Below are positions 14,576-22,782 of a stretch of 64,000 bases of DNA, in pieces. This DNA is from Bacteroidota bacterium (lineage in GTDB: Bacteria > Bacteroidota > Ignavibacteria > UBA10030 > UBA6906): the NCBI GenBank assembly GCA_019637975.1, contig JAHBUR010000011.1, positions 62,001 to 126,000 on the forward strand. Reading direction: 5' to 3'. A program made the position numbers and the translations under genes. The notes under the pieces are model-generated. The model had not been told where the DNA came from and did no database searches. It saw only the letters and a list, made by a program, of their open reading frames with translations. Within the stretch, counting starts at the first letter, position 1, and the number at the start of each line of letters is the position of its first letter.

Positions 14576-15103
14576 CTATGTGTGCCGGTAGGATCGAATT
14601 GCCGCAACACTCATCGCAGCAATAGCGCCTGCACATACCACCAATCCAACGCCCCGAACCACCATCCCCATCGGTTCAGCCCAATCAAGATTGTCGGAAA
14701 GGAGCCAATGCCAGTCGTGAATCAATCCCTCTTTGATGAGTTTCAGATTTCTGTGCGGCGCATCGGCAATGTACACACTCACATTAACGAGATTCTCGCC
14801 GAACCAGAACAACGGGTAGCCAGCCTGCTGCGGCTTCTCGCGCCAAGTCACGAATGTAAGCGCAAGAGGTATAAGACATTGCGTGATCGAGCCACCCAGA
14901 ATGTAAAGCGTTTGCCCGAACAGGCGAAAGAACAGATGCCCCGCTTCATGAATGAAGAGATTGATCGTGTCGACGATCCATAACACAAACGGGGCTTGAA
15001 ATCCCAGAGGGTCAGCAGGATGGTACTCGAATGTGAGGAACCACACCAAGTACGAGGCATAAGCAATGACCAACAGTTTGACTGCAAAGAGAAACTGTTT
15101 CAT
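14576..15103 (-). CDS. Integral membrane HEAGH protein
   Basis: 175 aa with about four hydrophobic helices. LFIHEAGHLFFRLFG at residues ~49-63 is an HEXXH motif in a predicted helix next to the membrane, as in small membrane zinc proteases. The third ligand is not obvious; an Asp or Glu in the later DWHWLLSDNLDW loop is possible. It resembles the HELSH protein at 7103-7720 only in the motif and layout. It follows the DinB gene by 19 nt, at the end of a long minus-strand run. Proteolytic activity is inference. Confidence 0.62.
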   Translation of the reverse strand: MKQFLFAVKLLVIAYASYLVWFLTFEYHPADPLGFQAPFVLWIVDTINLFIHEAGHLFFRLFGQTLYILGGSITQCLIPLALTFVTWREKPQQAGYPLFWFGENLVNVSVYIADAPHRNLKLIKEGLIHDWHWLLSDNLDWAEPMGMVVRGVGLVVCAGAIAAMSVAAIRSYRHT

Positions 15104-15122
15104 GAGCTGCGATGATCGTTGC

Positions 15123-15620
15123 TCATCCCGGTTTCACTTCCCGATAGAATCGAATCAGATCGGTGGAGGGCGGTTTTACGCCGTGCTGCCGCATCATGGT
15201 AATGATCTGTCCCCGATGGTACGTTGAGTGATTGACGACGTGCTGGAACGTCTGCCAGAAAACATGCGTGTAGCTGTCACCTTTCGCAGTCTTCATGGTA
15301 AATGTCCCCTGCAACGATTTGTCCGATTGCGCTCCGAGCCATTTTGCCGTATCGAAGCCGGTTTTCCCCCAGATTGTTTTAACTTCGGCCAATGAAGGGG
15401 GAGGGTTCTCGGAGAGGAACGGCTGCGCAGCGCCCTGAAATCGTTCAAGCCAGACTTTCTCTGCTCCCACCATGTGTACGAGCGTGTTATGAATGCTGCC
15501 GTGACTTGCCTTCATATCCTGCATGTATTGCCCGGTCGGCATTGTTGCAAGCACATCGAATATCTGGTTGCTTGCCCACGCATTGTAGGCGTGTAATGTT
15601 TTTATTTCCAGCAATGTCAT
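15123..15620 (-). CDS. DinB-family protein
   Basis: 165 aa, complete length for a DinB/DUF664 four-helix bundle. The metal-binding His residues are visible: His in NTLVHMVGAEKVWLERF (~residue 48) and in FQHVVNHSTYHRGQ (~residues 127-138), the latter being the classic HxxxH end. GGAGAA lies just before the ATG. Sits between LysE and the HEAGH gene in the same operon-like run; function of such proteins includes thiol-transferases, not testable from sequence. Confidence 0.87.
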   Translation of the reverse strand: MTLLEIKTLHAYNAWASNQIFDVLATMPTGQYMQDMKASHGSIHNTLVHMVGAEKVWLERFQGAAQPFLSENPPPSLAEVKTIWGKTGFDTAKWLGAQSDKSLQGTFTMKTAKGDSYTHVFWQTFQHVVNHSTYHRGQIITMMRQHGVKPPSTDLIRFYREVKPG

Positions 15621-15659
15621 GACGTTCTCCTTTCTTGTTGATGAAGAAGAGATTTTGTT

Positions 15660-16373
15660 TCAATTGCCCAGAACAGCGGGCCATTCCGTATTTACGGCAA
15701 CATTATACGCAAGCGCAAGAGCGAACAACACCAACGCCCCTCCCGCGATCTTGTAGATTGTAGTGATAAATGCAGAAGAAAGTTTGGCGTGATGCTTCAT
15801 GATGAACCGAAGGATGACGGAAAACCATATCGTTGTTCCCACGCCAAATCCGACCGCGTACATGAAGTTGGCGGAAAGAGAACGCTCAAGGAAGCCCTCC
15901 GCATGCAAGTAACTGATTGCAGCAATCATTGACGGCAGGAATGTAGGAGTCGCAAGATTGGTGAACGCTATCAGCGTTCCGAGAAAGAACGGCGAGCCGC
16001 GCCCGATTTTGCGCACACGTTCCTCTGTAGCACGCTCACGTTCAACGATGTTCCGTTCCCCCTTCATATCGTGCTTGTCAAGCAGGTAGCGGATACCCAG
16101 CACAATCAAAACTAAAAAGCAAAGGGTTTGAAAAACGAGGGAAAGCCATTTGTTCTCTACAAAGAGATCGCTCAACCAGACGACCAATGCAGAGGAAGCG
16201 GAGGCAGCAACGAGATTGTAGAAGATATCCATCACCGCCGCGCCGAATGCCACCATGAACGCAGCGGAATATTGCTTGCTGACCGCCTTCTTCATGAAAG
16301 CTAGCGAAAGAGGGCCGGGCGGGATTGAGAGTGCAAAGCCGAGCAATATGCCGAGCAGAAGGGCGGTCGCCAT
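15660..16373 (-). CDS. LysE/RhtB family exporter
   Basis: 237 aa with six predicted membrane helices. The first helix holds GFALSIPPGPLSLAFMKKA, the family signature PPGP for amino-acid exporters, and a second hydrophobic group carries ATPTFLPSMIAA. A charged cytosolic loop at residues ~100-125 is long and basic. Substrate unknown; amino acids or similar metabolites are typical. Its ATG shares one base with the stop of the TPR gene upstream (TGATG), so translation is coupled. Confidence 0.86.
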   Translation of the reverse strand: MATALLLGILLGFALSIPPGPLSLAFMKKAVSKQYSAAFMVAFGAAVMDIFYNLVAASASSALVVWLSDLFVENKWLSLVFQTLCFLVLIVLGIRYLLDKHDMKGERNIVERERATEERVRKIGRGSPFFLGTLIAFTNLATPTFLPSMIAAISYLHAEGFLERSLSANFMYAVGFGVGTTIWFSVILRFIMKHHAKLSSAFITTIYKIAGGALVLFALALAYNVAVNTEWPAVLGN

Positions 16374-18247
16374 CAGTCGAGCAATCCTCGTTCTTTTGCC
16401 CGGAGACGCATTGCTTCGATGCGCGCACGCAGGTCGTTCATGAGATTCCGGAATCCGGAGTCGGAGCGGAGCGCTTCGTACATAGGCTCAATCTTCGCCC
16501 ACCGATAGTCACGCCAGCCTCGTTCCACAGCCGTGCGCAGCCATGCCACAGCATCCTTCGGTTGTGACCTGATGGAATGGATGGTAGCAACCGCGACAGG
16601 ATTGTATGCATCTTCCGGAGAGAGCGAACTTTGCGTTGTGAAGTATGCGAGATTCATATCGAGAATAGCATGCGCTTCCTGAGTCCTTCCCAGCTTCAGC
16701 AATGTGAATGCGAGTTGGTTTCCCGGTCCGTCGTGATATGATGACCCCGCTACCGACTTCCGGTAGTAATCGTATGCAAGCGTGTAATTGCCATTCACCA
16801 TCTCGATATCACCGGCAGCATGTTGAACGGAAACGTCCTCGGGCGATGCCTCAAACGCCTTTGCGGCATGCCATCGGGCCTGCTTCGCATCTCCCTGGTT
16901 CAGGTAATGATAGATCAACGACCAATGCGCCACTATCAAATGTTCATCCAATGCCAATGCACGGCGGTACCACTGAAGCGCCAGGGAGTCTTCGCCGAGA
17001 AAATCATACATACTCCCGACATTAACATACCGTGAAGCAACGTCAGGCGTCAGGGTCACGCCTTTGCGCATCCAGGCAACCGCGTGGTCGATGCGGCCGA
17101 ATCCGAATTCAATGAAGCCGATGCTCGCAAACGCCGGAGCGTAGTTCGGACTCAATGCAATGGCGCGATTGTACTGCGGCAGAGCCAACGACAACTTGCC
17201 GATTGCCTCATATCCCTTTCCGAGCGTATGAAAGCCGTCGGGGATTTCCGGATCCAGCGCAATCGCTTTTTGCGCGTATATGACCCCCGTATCGACAGAA
17301 GCACTGGAAAAACCGAACGCAAGATAGCGGGAGATATGCGCCATGCCAAGAAGCGCATATGCGGCAGCGTAACCCGAATCAAGCGCGATCACATTGTGCA
17401 GAAGCTCCACGGCACGCCTGTTTCCTTCAAGTGTGCGCTTGTTCTGAAAATCTCTTGCCTTCAGAAAGAGTCCGTATGCCTCGAGATTCTTCGTCGGCTC
17501 GGCCTGCAGAAGCTTCTGCTCTTCCGGCGAGAGACGCGCTTTGAGTTCACGGGCAATGCTGTGAGCGACTTCGCTCTGAATGGCAAAGATATCCTTGATC
17601 TCGCGATCATACATCTCCGCCCAGATGTGTTTGTCTTCGCGGGCCTGAATGAGCTGGCCTGTAATGCGGACACGATTACCTGAACGCCGTACGCTCCCTT
17701 CGAGGATGGCTGTTGCCCCGAGCTCCGCGGCAATCTCGCGAATGGACTTCCGCGTATCCTTGTACTTCATAACGGATGTTCGCGAGATGACATTCAAGTC
17801 ACCGATTTTTGAGAGTTGTGTGAGAATATCCTCCGTGATGCCGTCGCTGAAATACTCGTCTTCTTTGTTATCACTCAAATTCGTGAATGGAAGAACGGCT
17901 ATGGTTTTGCCGGCCGGCTCGGATGATTCCTGTTTCCCCGGCGAAGTTCCGACACGAAACGAGATTGCTGCGGCAACACACAGAATTATGAGGTGCAGAA
18001 GTACTTCTTTCCGGCGGAAAGACTGGCGTCCCTCCTTGCCATGGTACCAGGCGAACAGAAATGCACTCGCTACGCCAAACACCAACAGCGTGACGACTAC
18101 AGGAAACAAGGTTTTCGGAAGGCTGTACGCATCGGTAAGCAATCGCAGAATACCGATAGTCGTCAGGGCGGAACTCATGTAAATCGCCAGCGTCTTGCGT
18201 ACGTTGCGCGCTTTGAGTTCGGCAAGAAATGTCCTGAATTGTGGCAT
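16373..18247 (-). CDS. TolB-N/FlgO-like membrane-anchored TPR protein, paralog 2
   Basis: 624 aa. Residues 15-100 hold about three membrane segments. Next is a ~130-residue domain starting KTIAVLPFTNLSDNKEDEYF and continuing DGITEDILTQLSKIGDLNVISRTS, the TolB-N-like domain usually found with adenylate cyclase or TPR proteins in this group. The C-terminal ~330 residues are TPR-like helix repeats (AYALLGMAHISR, FASIGFIEFGFG, RYVNVGSMYDFLG). It is a close tandem paralog of the 18263-20203 protein. Probably a protein-binding scaffold; no catalytic domain seen. Confidence 0.85.
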   Translation of the reverse strand: MPQFRTFLAELKARNVRKTLAIYMSSALTTIGILRLLTDAYSLPKTLFPVVVTLLVFGVASAFLFAWYHGKEGRQSFRRKEVLLHLIILCVAAAISFRVGTSPGKQESSEPAGKTIAVLPFTNLSDNKEDEYFSDGITEDILTQLSKIGDLNVISRTSVMKYKDTRKSIREIAAELGATAILEGSVRRSGNRVRITGQLIQAREDKHIWAEMYDREIKDIFAIQSEVAHSIARELKARLSPEEQKLLQAEPTKNLEAYGLFLKARDFQNKRTLEGNRRAVELLHNVIALDSGYAAAYALLGMAHISRYLAFGFSSASVDTGVIYAQKAIALDPEIPDGFHTLGKGYEAIGKLSLALPQYNRAIALSPNYAPAFASIGFIEFGFGRIDHAVAWMRKGVTLTPDVASRYVNVGSMYDFLGEDSLALQWYRRALALDEHLIVAHWSLIYHYLNQGDAKQARWHAAKAFEASPEDVSVQHAAGDIEMVNGNYTLAYDYYRKSVAGSSYHDGPGNQLAFTLLKLGRTQEAHAILDMNLAYFTTQSSLSPEDAYNPVAVATIHSIRSQPKDAVAWLRTAVERGWRDYRWAKIEPMYEALRSDSGFRNLMNDLRARIEAMRLRAKERGLLD

Positions 18248-18262
18248 GCTGGTATCTGTGAA

Positions 18263-20203
18263 TCAGCGTGTCTGGTAGTTGGCACTCATTGACGCGTACT
18301 CCGTGCTTGATGATGCATGCTGATCGGGGCTGCGAAACAGTCCCTCCAACTTTGCCTTGTCGCGCATGGTATTCAAACGTTTCCCGAGTGCGTCCATGAT
18401 CGCGCGGAACCCCGGCTCCTGCCGTACATTCTCCATCATCGGTTCGACCGTGAGCCAGCGGTGCTCGGAGTACCCCAACTCGACGGCAATGCGAAGCCAG
18501 GTCAAAGCTTCCTCGGGGTTGTTCTTGACTGCGAGTATCGTTGCAACGACAAGAGGGTTGTGCGAGTCTTCCGGATTGTCGCCGCTTCTCCTTTTATAGA
18601 TCGCGAGGTTCGAGTCGAGAATGGCATGCGCCGCACGTGTCTCGCCTGACTTCAGCATAGTAAAGGCAAGTTGGTTTCCGGGCCCGTCTACAAGCGAGGA
18701 GTGTTTCACAGCCCGTTCATAATGCGCCCTCGCCCGCGCATAGTTGCCTGCGATGGACTCGACGTCACCCGAAGCATGAAGTATCCAAAGATCATCGGGA
18801 GATTTCTCAAGTCCTATTTTTGCGAGTCTTCTTGCTTCGGCGATATTGCGTTGGAAGAGATGGAGATAAATTTTGTGGTAGTATGTGGTAACGAGAATAT
18901 CCGGTTCCACAGTGAGCGACTTGTTGAACCAGAGCACAGCGATGGAATCCTCGCCGAGGAGATTGCACATCAACCCGACATTCACATACCGCGATGCCTC
19001 ATCCGGCGCGAGCTCGACGCTTTTCCGCATCCAAGCCAGAGCCTCATCGAGCTTGCCGAGATAGAAGGCCACCCAGCCGACACCGGCGATCGCGGCGGCG
19101 TAGTTCGGGCTTAGTTGGATAGCCTTGTTATAACTCTCCAACGCCCTGCTGTATGTACCGAGCGCTTCGTATCCGCTTCCCAAAGTTCGGTAGCCTTCTG
19201 CGCACGAAGGGTCAATGTCAACAGCCTGCTGGCCGAGTGCGACGGCTGAGTCCGCCCATTCACCCGGGAAACCGTAGGCGATGTACCGTTGGCGGTAGGC
19301 CAATCCGAGCTCCGCGTAGGCGAGCGCGTAGCGAGGATCAAGAGCAATTGCCTTCTGCAACACAGCGACCGCCTGCTCATTTGCCTCGGATGTTCCTTTC
19401 CCCTTCAGATCGCGGCCCCGGAGATAGAGTGCATATGCTTCGAGGTTTGTGGTGGGAGGTACGTTCACGCGATGGGTTTCTTCTTCCGTCATGCGCGCTC
19501 GCAATGCTTCCGCGATGCGTCCCGCGACTTCACTCTGAATTGCGAAAATATTCTTGAATTCACGGTCGTAGGTCTCTGCCCACAGGTACTCGTCGGAAGT
19601 TGTACTGATCAGACGCCCGCTGATCCGTATACGGTCGCCGTCGCGCCGCATCCCGCCCGTCACGATCGCAGCCACGCCAAGCTCGTTGCCGATTTCCCGC
19701 GCAGTCTTCTTGGTGTCCTTGTACTTGAGTGCCGTCCCGTGGGCAATCACTCTCAGGTCGTTGATCTTCGCAAGCTGGGTGAGAATATCTTCCGTTACCC
19801 CGTCGCTGAAGTACTCATCCTCCTTCAACCCGCTCATGTTCGTGAACGGAAGAACGGCGATGGATTTCCCTAGACGTTGGGGCGAAGAAGCCGGGGGTGC
19901 ATACACCATCCGTGCCGAGAGATATACTGCCACAATTCCTACCAAGGCATGAAGGAGTACCTCCTTCCTCCCGAACGGCTGTCTTCCCTCCTGGCCGTGA
20001 TACCATGCAAACAAGAATGCACTTACGAGCCCGCATGTTAAAAGGGTCACGACGAGCGGGAAAATCCATGGAGGGAGTTTGTACACGTCCGTAAAGAGCC
20101 TCACAATACCGATGGTCGTGAGTCCGGAACTCATGTAAATCGCGAGAGTCTTGCGCACGCCGCGCGATCTGAGTTCTGCGAAGAAGTTCTTAAGTACAGG
20201 CAT
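18263..20203 (-). CDS. TolB-N/FlgO-like membrane-anchored TPR protein, paralog 1
   Basis: 646 aa and same layout as its downstream neighbour: N-terminal membrane helices, then the KSIAVLPFTNMSGLKEDEYF domain, then TPR repeats to about residue 600. The C-terminus has an extra Ser/Ala tail (PDQHASSSTEYASMSANYQ). The two genes are 15 nt apart and clearly arose by tandem duplication. It has its own promoter with an overlapping palindrome (20228-20275), so it leads the operon that continues through LysE, DinB and the HEAGH gene. Confidence 0.85.
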   Translation of the reverse strand: MPVLKNFFAELRSRGVRKTLAIYMSSGLTTIGIVRLFTDVYKLPPWIFPLVVTLLTCGLVSAFLFAWYHGQEGRQPFGRKEVLLHALVGIVAVYLSARMVYAPPASSPQRLGKSIAVLPFTNMSGLKEDEYFSDGVTEDILTQLAKINDLRVIAHGTALKYKDTKKTAREIGNELGVAAIVTGGMRRDGDRIRISGRLISTTSDEYLWAETYDREFKNIFAIQSEVAGRIAEALRARMTEEETHRVNVPPTTNLEAYALYLRGRDLKGKGTSEANEQAVAVLQKAIALDPRYALAYAELGLAYRQRYIAYGFPGEWADSAVALGQQAVDIDPSCAEGYRTLGSGYEALGTYSRALESYNKAIQLSPNYAAAIAGVGWVAFYLGKLDEALAWMRKSVELAPDEASRYVNVGLMCNLLGEDSIAVLWFNKSLTVEPDILVTTYYHKIYLHLFQRNIAEARRLAKIGLEKSPDDLWILHASGDVESIAGNYARARAHYERAVKHSSLVDGPGNQLAFTMLKSGETRAAHAILDSNLAIYKRRSGDNPEDSHNPLVVATILAVKNNPEEALTWLRIAVELGYSEHRWLTVEPMMENVRQEPGFRAIMDALGKRLNTMRDKAKLEGLFRSPDQHASSSTEYASMSANYQTR

Positions 20204-20227
20204 GAACTGTTGTCGAGGGATGTTCGA

Positions 20228-20242
20228 TCAGGATGATCCTGA
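20228..20242. promoter_or_regulatory. Palindromic operator candidate at TPR operon start
   Basis: TCAGGAT-G-ATCCTGA is a perfect 7-bp inverted repeat, starting 5 bp downstream of the -10 box, so it covers the predicted transcription start. Outer GTTC/GAAC adds further symmetry. A repressor site is the likely reading. Confidence 0.5.
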
Positions 20243-20246
20243 ACCC

Positions 20247-20275
20247 ATAATACGGATTACGTTCGGAATGTGCAA
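20247..20275 (-). promoter_or_regulatory. Promoter of TPR-TPR-LysE operon
   Basis: TTGCAC and TATTAT with exact 17-bp spacing on the minus strand; predicted start near 20240 and ATG at 20203. It is back-to-back with the plus-strand promoter at 20355-20383 in the 221-bp divergent spacer, which holds no gene. Confidence 0.65.
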
Positions 20276-20354
20276 TCAGACGAAAAATACGTCAAAGGAA
20301 CGTCCAGCCGCCGATTCTCAAGCCATTCAGAATCCTCCCCGGAACGAGTCACAC

Positions 20355-20383
20355 TTGATTCTCCTCCGATTTTCGCCTAAGTT
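20355..20383 (+). promoter_or_regulatory. Promoter of DUF2085 gene
   Basis: TTGATT and TAAGTT (TAAGTTTC) with 17-bp spacing; predicted start near 20390, 35 nt before the ATG at 20425. Confidence 0.55.
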
Positions 20384-20424
20384 TCTTCGGTCGCAGCACT
20401 TCAGAATCGTTCCTTCAATCCCTC

Positions 20425-20931
20425 ATGAATCTTCCGCGAACAACATACCTCGTGATTCTTGTCAGCGCGTTTGCATGGTGCACGGCAATTGTAACGGCGC
20501 CGTATCTGGCTGCAGCAGCATCGCCGTTGAGCGTTTCCGTCTATCAGATTTTTCGACCCATCTGTCATCAGTTGCCGGAAAGGTCGTTCTTCTTTTTCGG
20601 CGAGAAGTTGGCGGTGTGTTCACGCTGTTCATCCGTCTATTTTGCATTCTTAGCGGGAACGTTTGTGTTCCCGTTTCTCCATCGTCGCATCTCTCCCCTG
20701 TTCCACAACTCCGTTCGCACCCGGTTTGTTCTCTTCGCTGTGTTGCTGCCGATGCTGTTGGATGTTGTGGGGGAGTTTGCAGGGATTCACGATTCGACAT
20801 TCCTGACGCGAACGATCACTGGAGCGTTACTCGGACTGGTTCTTCCGTTTGTTATTCTTCCCGCTGCAATCGAAGGCGTGCAGCAGCTTGTCGTTCAAAG
20901 ATCCGCAGTAAGTACTATCATTGACAATTAG
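20425..20931 (+). CDS. DUF2085 membrane protein
   Basis: 168 aa with four membrane helices. The family signature is clear: ICHQLPERSFFFFGEKLAVCSRCSSVYFAFLAG, with paired Cys residues CxRC that might bind a metal or form a redox pair, read in two pieces ICHQLPERS and VCSRC. DUF2085 has no known function; members are common in Bacteroidota and thermophiles. First gene of a plus-strand group that continues with a small membrane protein 13 nt later. Confidence 0.88.
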   Translation: MNLPRTTYLVILVSAFAWCTAIVTAPYLAAAASPLSVSVYQIFRPICHQLPERSFFFFGEKLAVCSRCSSVYFAFLAGTFVFPFLHRRISPLFHNSVRTRFVLFAVLLPMLLDVVGEFAGIHDSTFLTRTITGALLGLVLPFVILPAAIEGVQQLVVQRSAVSTIIDN

Positions 20932-20944
20932 AAAGGATATCCCC

Positions 20945-21457
20945 ATGCAAGAAAAACCCAGTATGCTGATGCCCGCGTTGTACGGAGGCATTATCATGGC
21001 AGTGATCGGCGCTGTCCCCGGACTGAACCTTATCAACTGTCTTTGCTGCGCCGGAGTAATGTTCGGCGGATTTATGGCCGTTTTTTTCTACAAGAAGGAA
21101 TTGCTGCCCGGGATGCCTCCGCTCACGAGCAGCGACGGAATGCAACTCGGCGCGCTTGCCGGCGTGTTCGGCGGTGTTGTCGGCGGACTGCTTTCCATCA
21201 TCATTCTTAATCTCGCCGGTAACGTAGGCGGCGATATGATGCTGCAGTTTATGGAGAGCTTCAAGGACAATATTCCGCCTGAAGCGTGGGATCAAATGGA
21301 GCAAGGGATTCGTGAAGGCGAGGTCTCCGTCTTCAATCTCGTTATCGGCCTCATTATCGATGTGATCTTCGGGCTTGTTGGCGGCCTCATCGGCTACTCG
21401 GTTCTGAAACCGAAAAAGCAAATGATGAACATGCAGCCTCCGACACAGATGCCGTGA
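20945..21457 (+). CDS. Small Gly-rich membrane protein
   Basis: 170 aa from the ATG at 20945, preceded by GAAAGGA. An upstream ATG at 20921 is in frame but overlaps the DUF2085 gene. Four hydrophobic segments are rich in Gly and carry GxxxG-like spacing (AGVFGGVVGGLL, GLVGGLIGY). A CLCC pair sits in the first hairpin. A hydrophilic loop of about 40 residues connects helices 3 and 4. It resembles small membrane proteins named DUF4199-like in this phylum, but I cannot confirm the family. Confidence 0.72.
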   Translation: MQEKPSMLMPALYGGIIMAVIGAVPGLNLINCLCCAGVMFGGFMAVFFYKKELLPGMPPLTSSDGMQLGALAGVFGGVVGGLLSIIILNLAGNVGGDMMLQFMESFKDNIPPEAWDQMEQGIREGEVSVFNLVIGLIIDVIFGLVGGLIGYSVLKPKKQMMNMQPPTQMP

Positions 21458-21542
21458 TGACGGTGAACAACGTATTGGGGGCTGAAGCATCTGTTGTGTT
21501 CTCCCCCCCGTCCAAAAACGAAGGAGAGAATGACAGGGAATC

Positions 21543-21764
21543 ATGACACAGGGCATGAAAATCGTAATCGCTGAATTTGAAAACGAACTCGAAGCCGAAA
21601 TCGCTATCGGGCATCTTGAAGCTGCCGGCATCGAAGCGCGTCTCATCAAGGATGATGCAGGAGGAATGCTGCCTTCGCTGCAGCAGACATCGGGCGTTCG
21701 AGTCCTGGTAGATGAAGGAAAGCGGCAGGAGGCGGAAGCGGTACTCCACGAGAAGCTGGCATAG
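21543..21764 (+). CDS. DUF2007-like small protein
   Basis: 73 aa. The pattern FENELEAEIAIGHLEAAGIEARLIKDDAGG followed by VRVLVDEGKRQEAEAVL is typical of the putative signal-transducing DUF2007 domain, an alpha-beta fold often found in short proteins of this phylum. It has no membrane segment. The ATG at 21543 is used; another at 21555 is also possible. A GAAGGAGAG site lies about 13 nt upstream, somewhat far. Confidence 0.78.
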   Translation: MTQGMKIVIAEFENELEAEIAIGHLEAAGIEARLIKDDAGGMLPSLQQTSGVRVLVDEGKRQEAEAVLHEKLA

Positions 21765-21872
21765 TCCCTTTTTCTGACCGAATTGATTTTGTCGGGCTAC
21801 TTCTGTAGCTTGATCGTGCTGTTGTTGCATTCCCCCTTCGTGTCTGTTCCCAAATCCTAAGGAGTACTCTGC

Positions 21873-22604
21873 GTGAATCGAGAAATCCACCATTGGCATA
21901 GTCCGGGTTTGAACAAAGAAATGGAGATTGCCGTTTACGGCCATTACGGTTTTGCGTTGTTGATGTTTCCGACCGCGGCAGCAGACTATCTGGAATATGA
22001 ACGATTCCAGTTGATCGACTCGATTGCGCCGTTCATTGATGCAGGTATCCTCAAGGCGTTCTCTATCAACAGCATCAACAATGAATCATGGTTGAACAGT
22101 CACATCCCGCCGCCGTACAGGGCAATCCGGCATCAACAGTTCAACCACTATGTTGTAGAAGAAGTTGTTCCGTTTATTCGAAGCAAAACGAGTCACGACA
22201 CGCCAATCATCACCACAGGGGCCAGCTTCGGCGCCTTGCATGCGGCAAACTCGTTATTTCGCCGACCCGACCTGTTCGACGGCACGATAGCCATGAGCGG
22301 CACGTACGACCTGAAATCGTACACGAACGGCTACTATGATGATAATTGCTATTTCAATTCGCCGGCGGACTATCTGCCCAATCTGAACGATGAAGATGTC
22401 TTGAACAACCTCCGGTCGAAGCATCACATCTACATTCTTTCGGGACAGGGCGATTATGAAGCGCCGGAGCGATCACTGCAACTCGGCAGAATTCTCGAGG
22501 CAAAGGGAATTCCCCATGTAGTCGATTTGTGGGGACACGACATACCTCATGAGTGGCCAACGTGGAGAAAAATGCTGCCGCATGTATTGGGAACGTGCTT
22601 CTGA
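21873..22604 (+). CDS. Putative esterase (alpha/beta hydrolase)
   Basis: 243 aa with GTG start after AAGGAG. The nucleophile elbow is GASFGA (about residue 115, Ser), with upstream strand HDTPIITTGAS; the acid may be in the YILSGQGDYE region and the catalytic His in LWGHDIPHEWPTW near the C-terminus. This is the layout of the esterase D/putative esterase family that hydrolyses carboxylic or formylglutathione esters. Substrate not predictable. No signal peptide, so cytosolic. Confidence 0.85.
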   Translation: MNREIHHWHSPGLNKEMEIAVYGHYGFALLMFPTAAADYLEYERFQLIDSIAPFIDAGILKAFSINSINNESWLNSHIPPPYRAIRHQQFNHYVVEEVVPFIRSKTSHDTPIITTGASFGALHAANSLFRRPDLFDGTIAMSGTYDLKSYTNGYYDDNCYFNSPADYLPNLNDEDVLNNLRSKHHIYILSGQGDYEAPERSLQLGRILEAKGIPHVVDLWGHDIPHEWPTWRKMLPHVLGTCF

Positions 22605-22782
22605 TACTCTTGCAACGCCGGCCGTGAATCGCGTCGCGCGCCGCCAGGTTCTTGTTGCTTCTCGTCACCTATCAACGTACCTTTTGTTTGTACTGTTTGC
22701 TGTACGGCGGTCCCCTCTTTGCTCCCGCGCGTAAGAACTGCCCCTTCTAAACACGTTCTGTACAAAGAAGTTACCTTCAACT

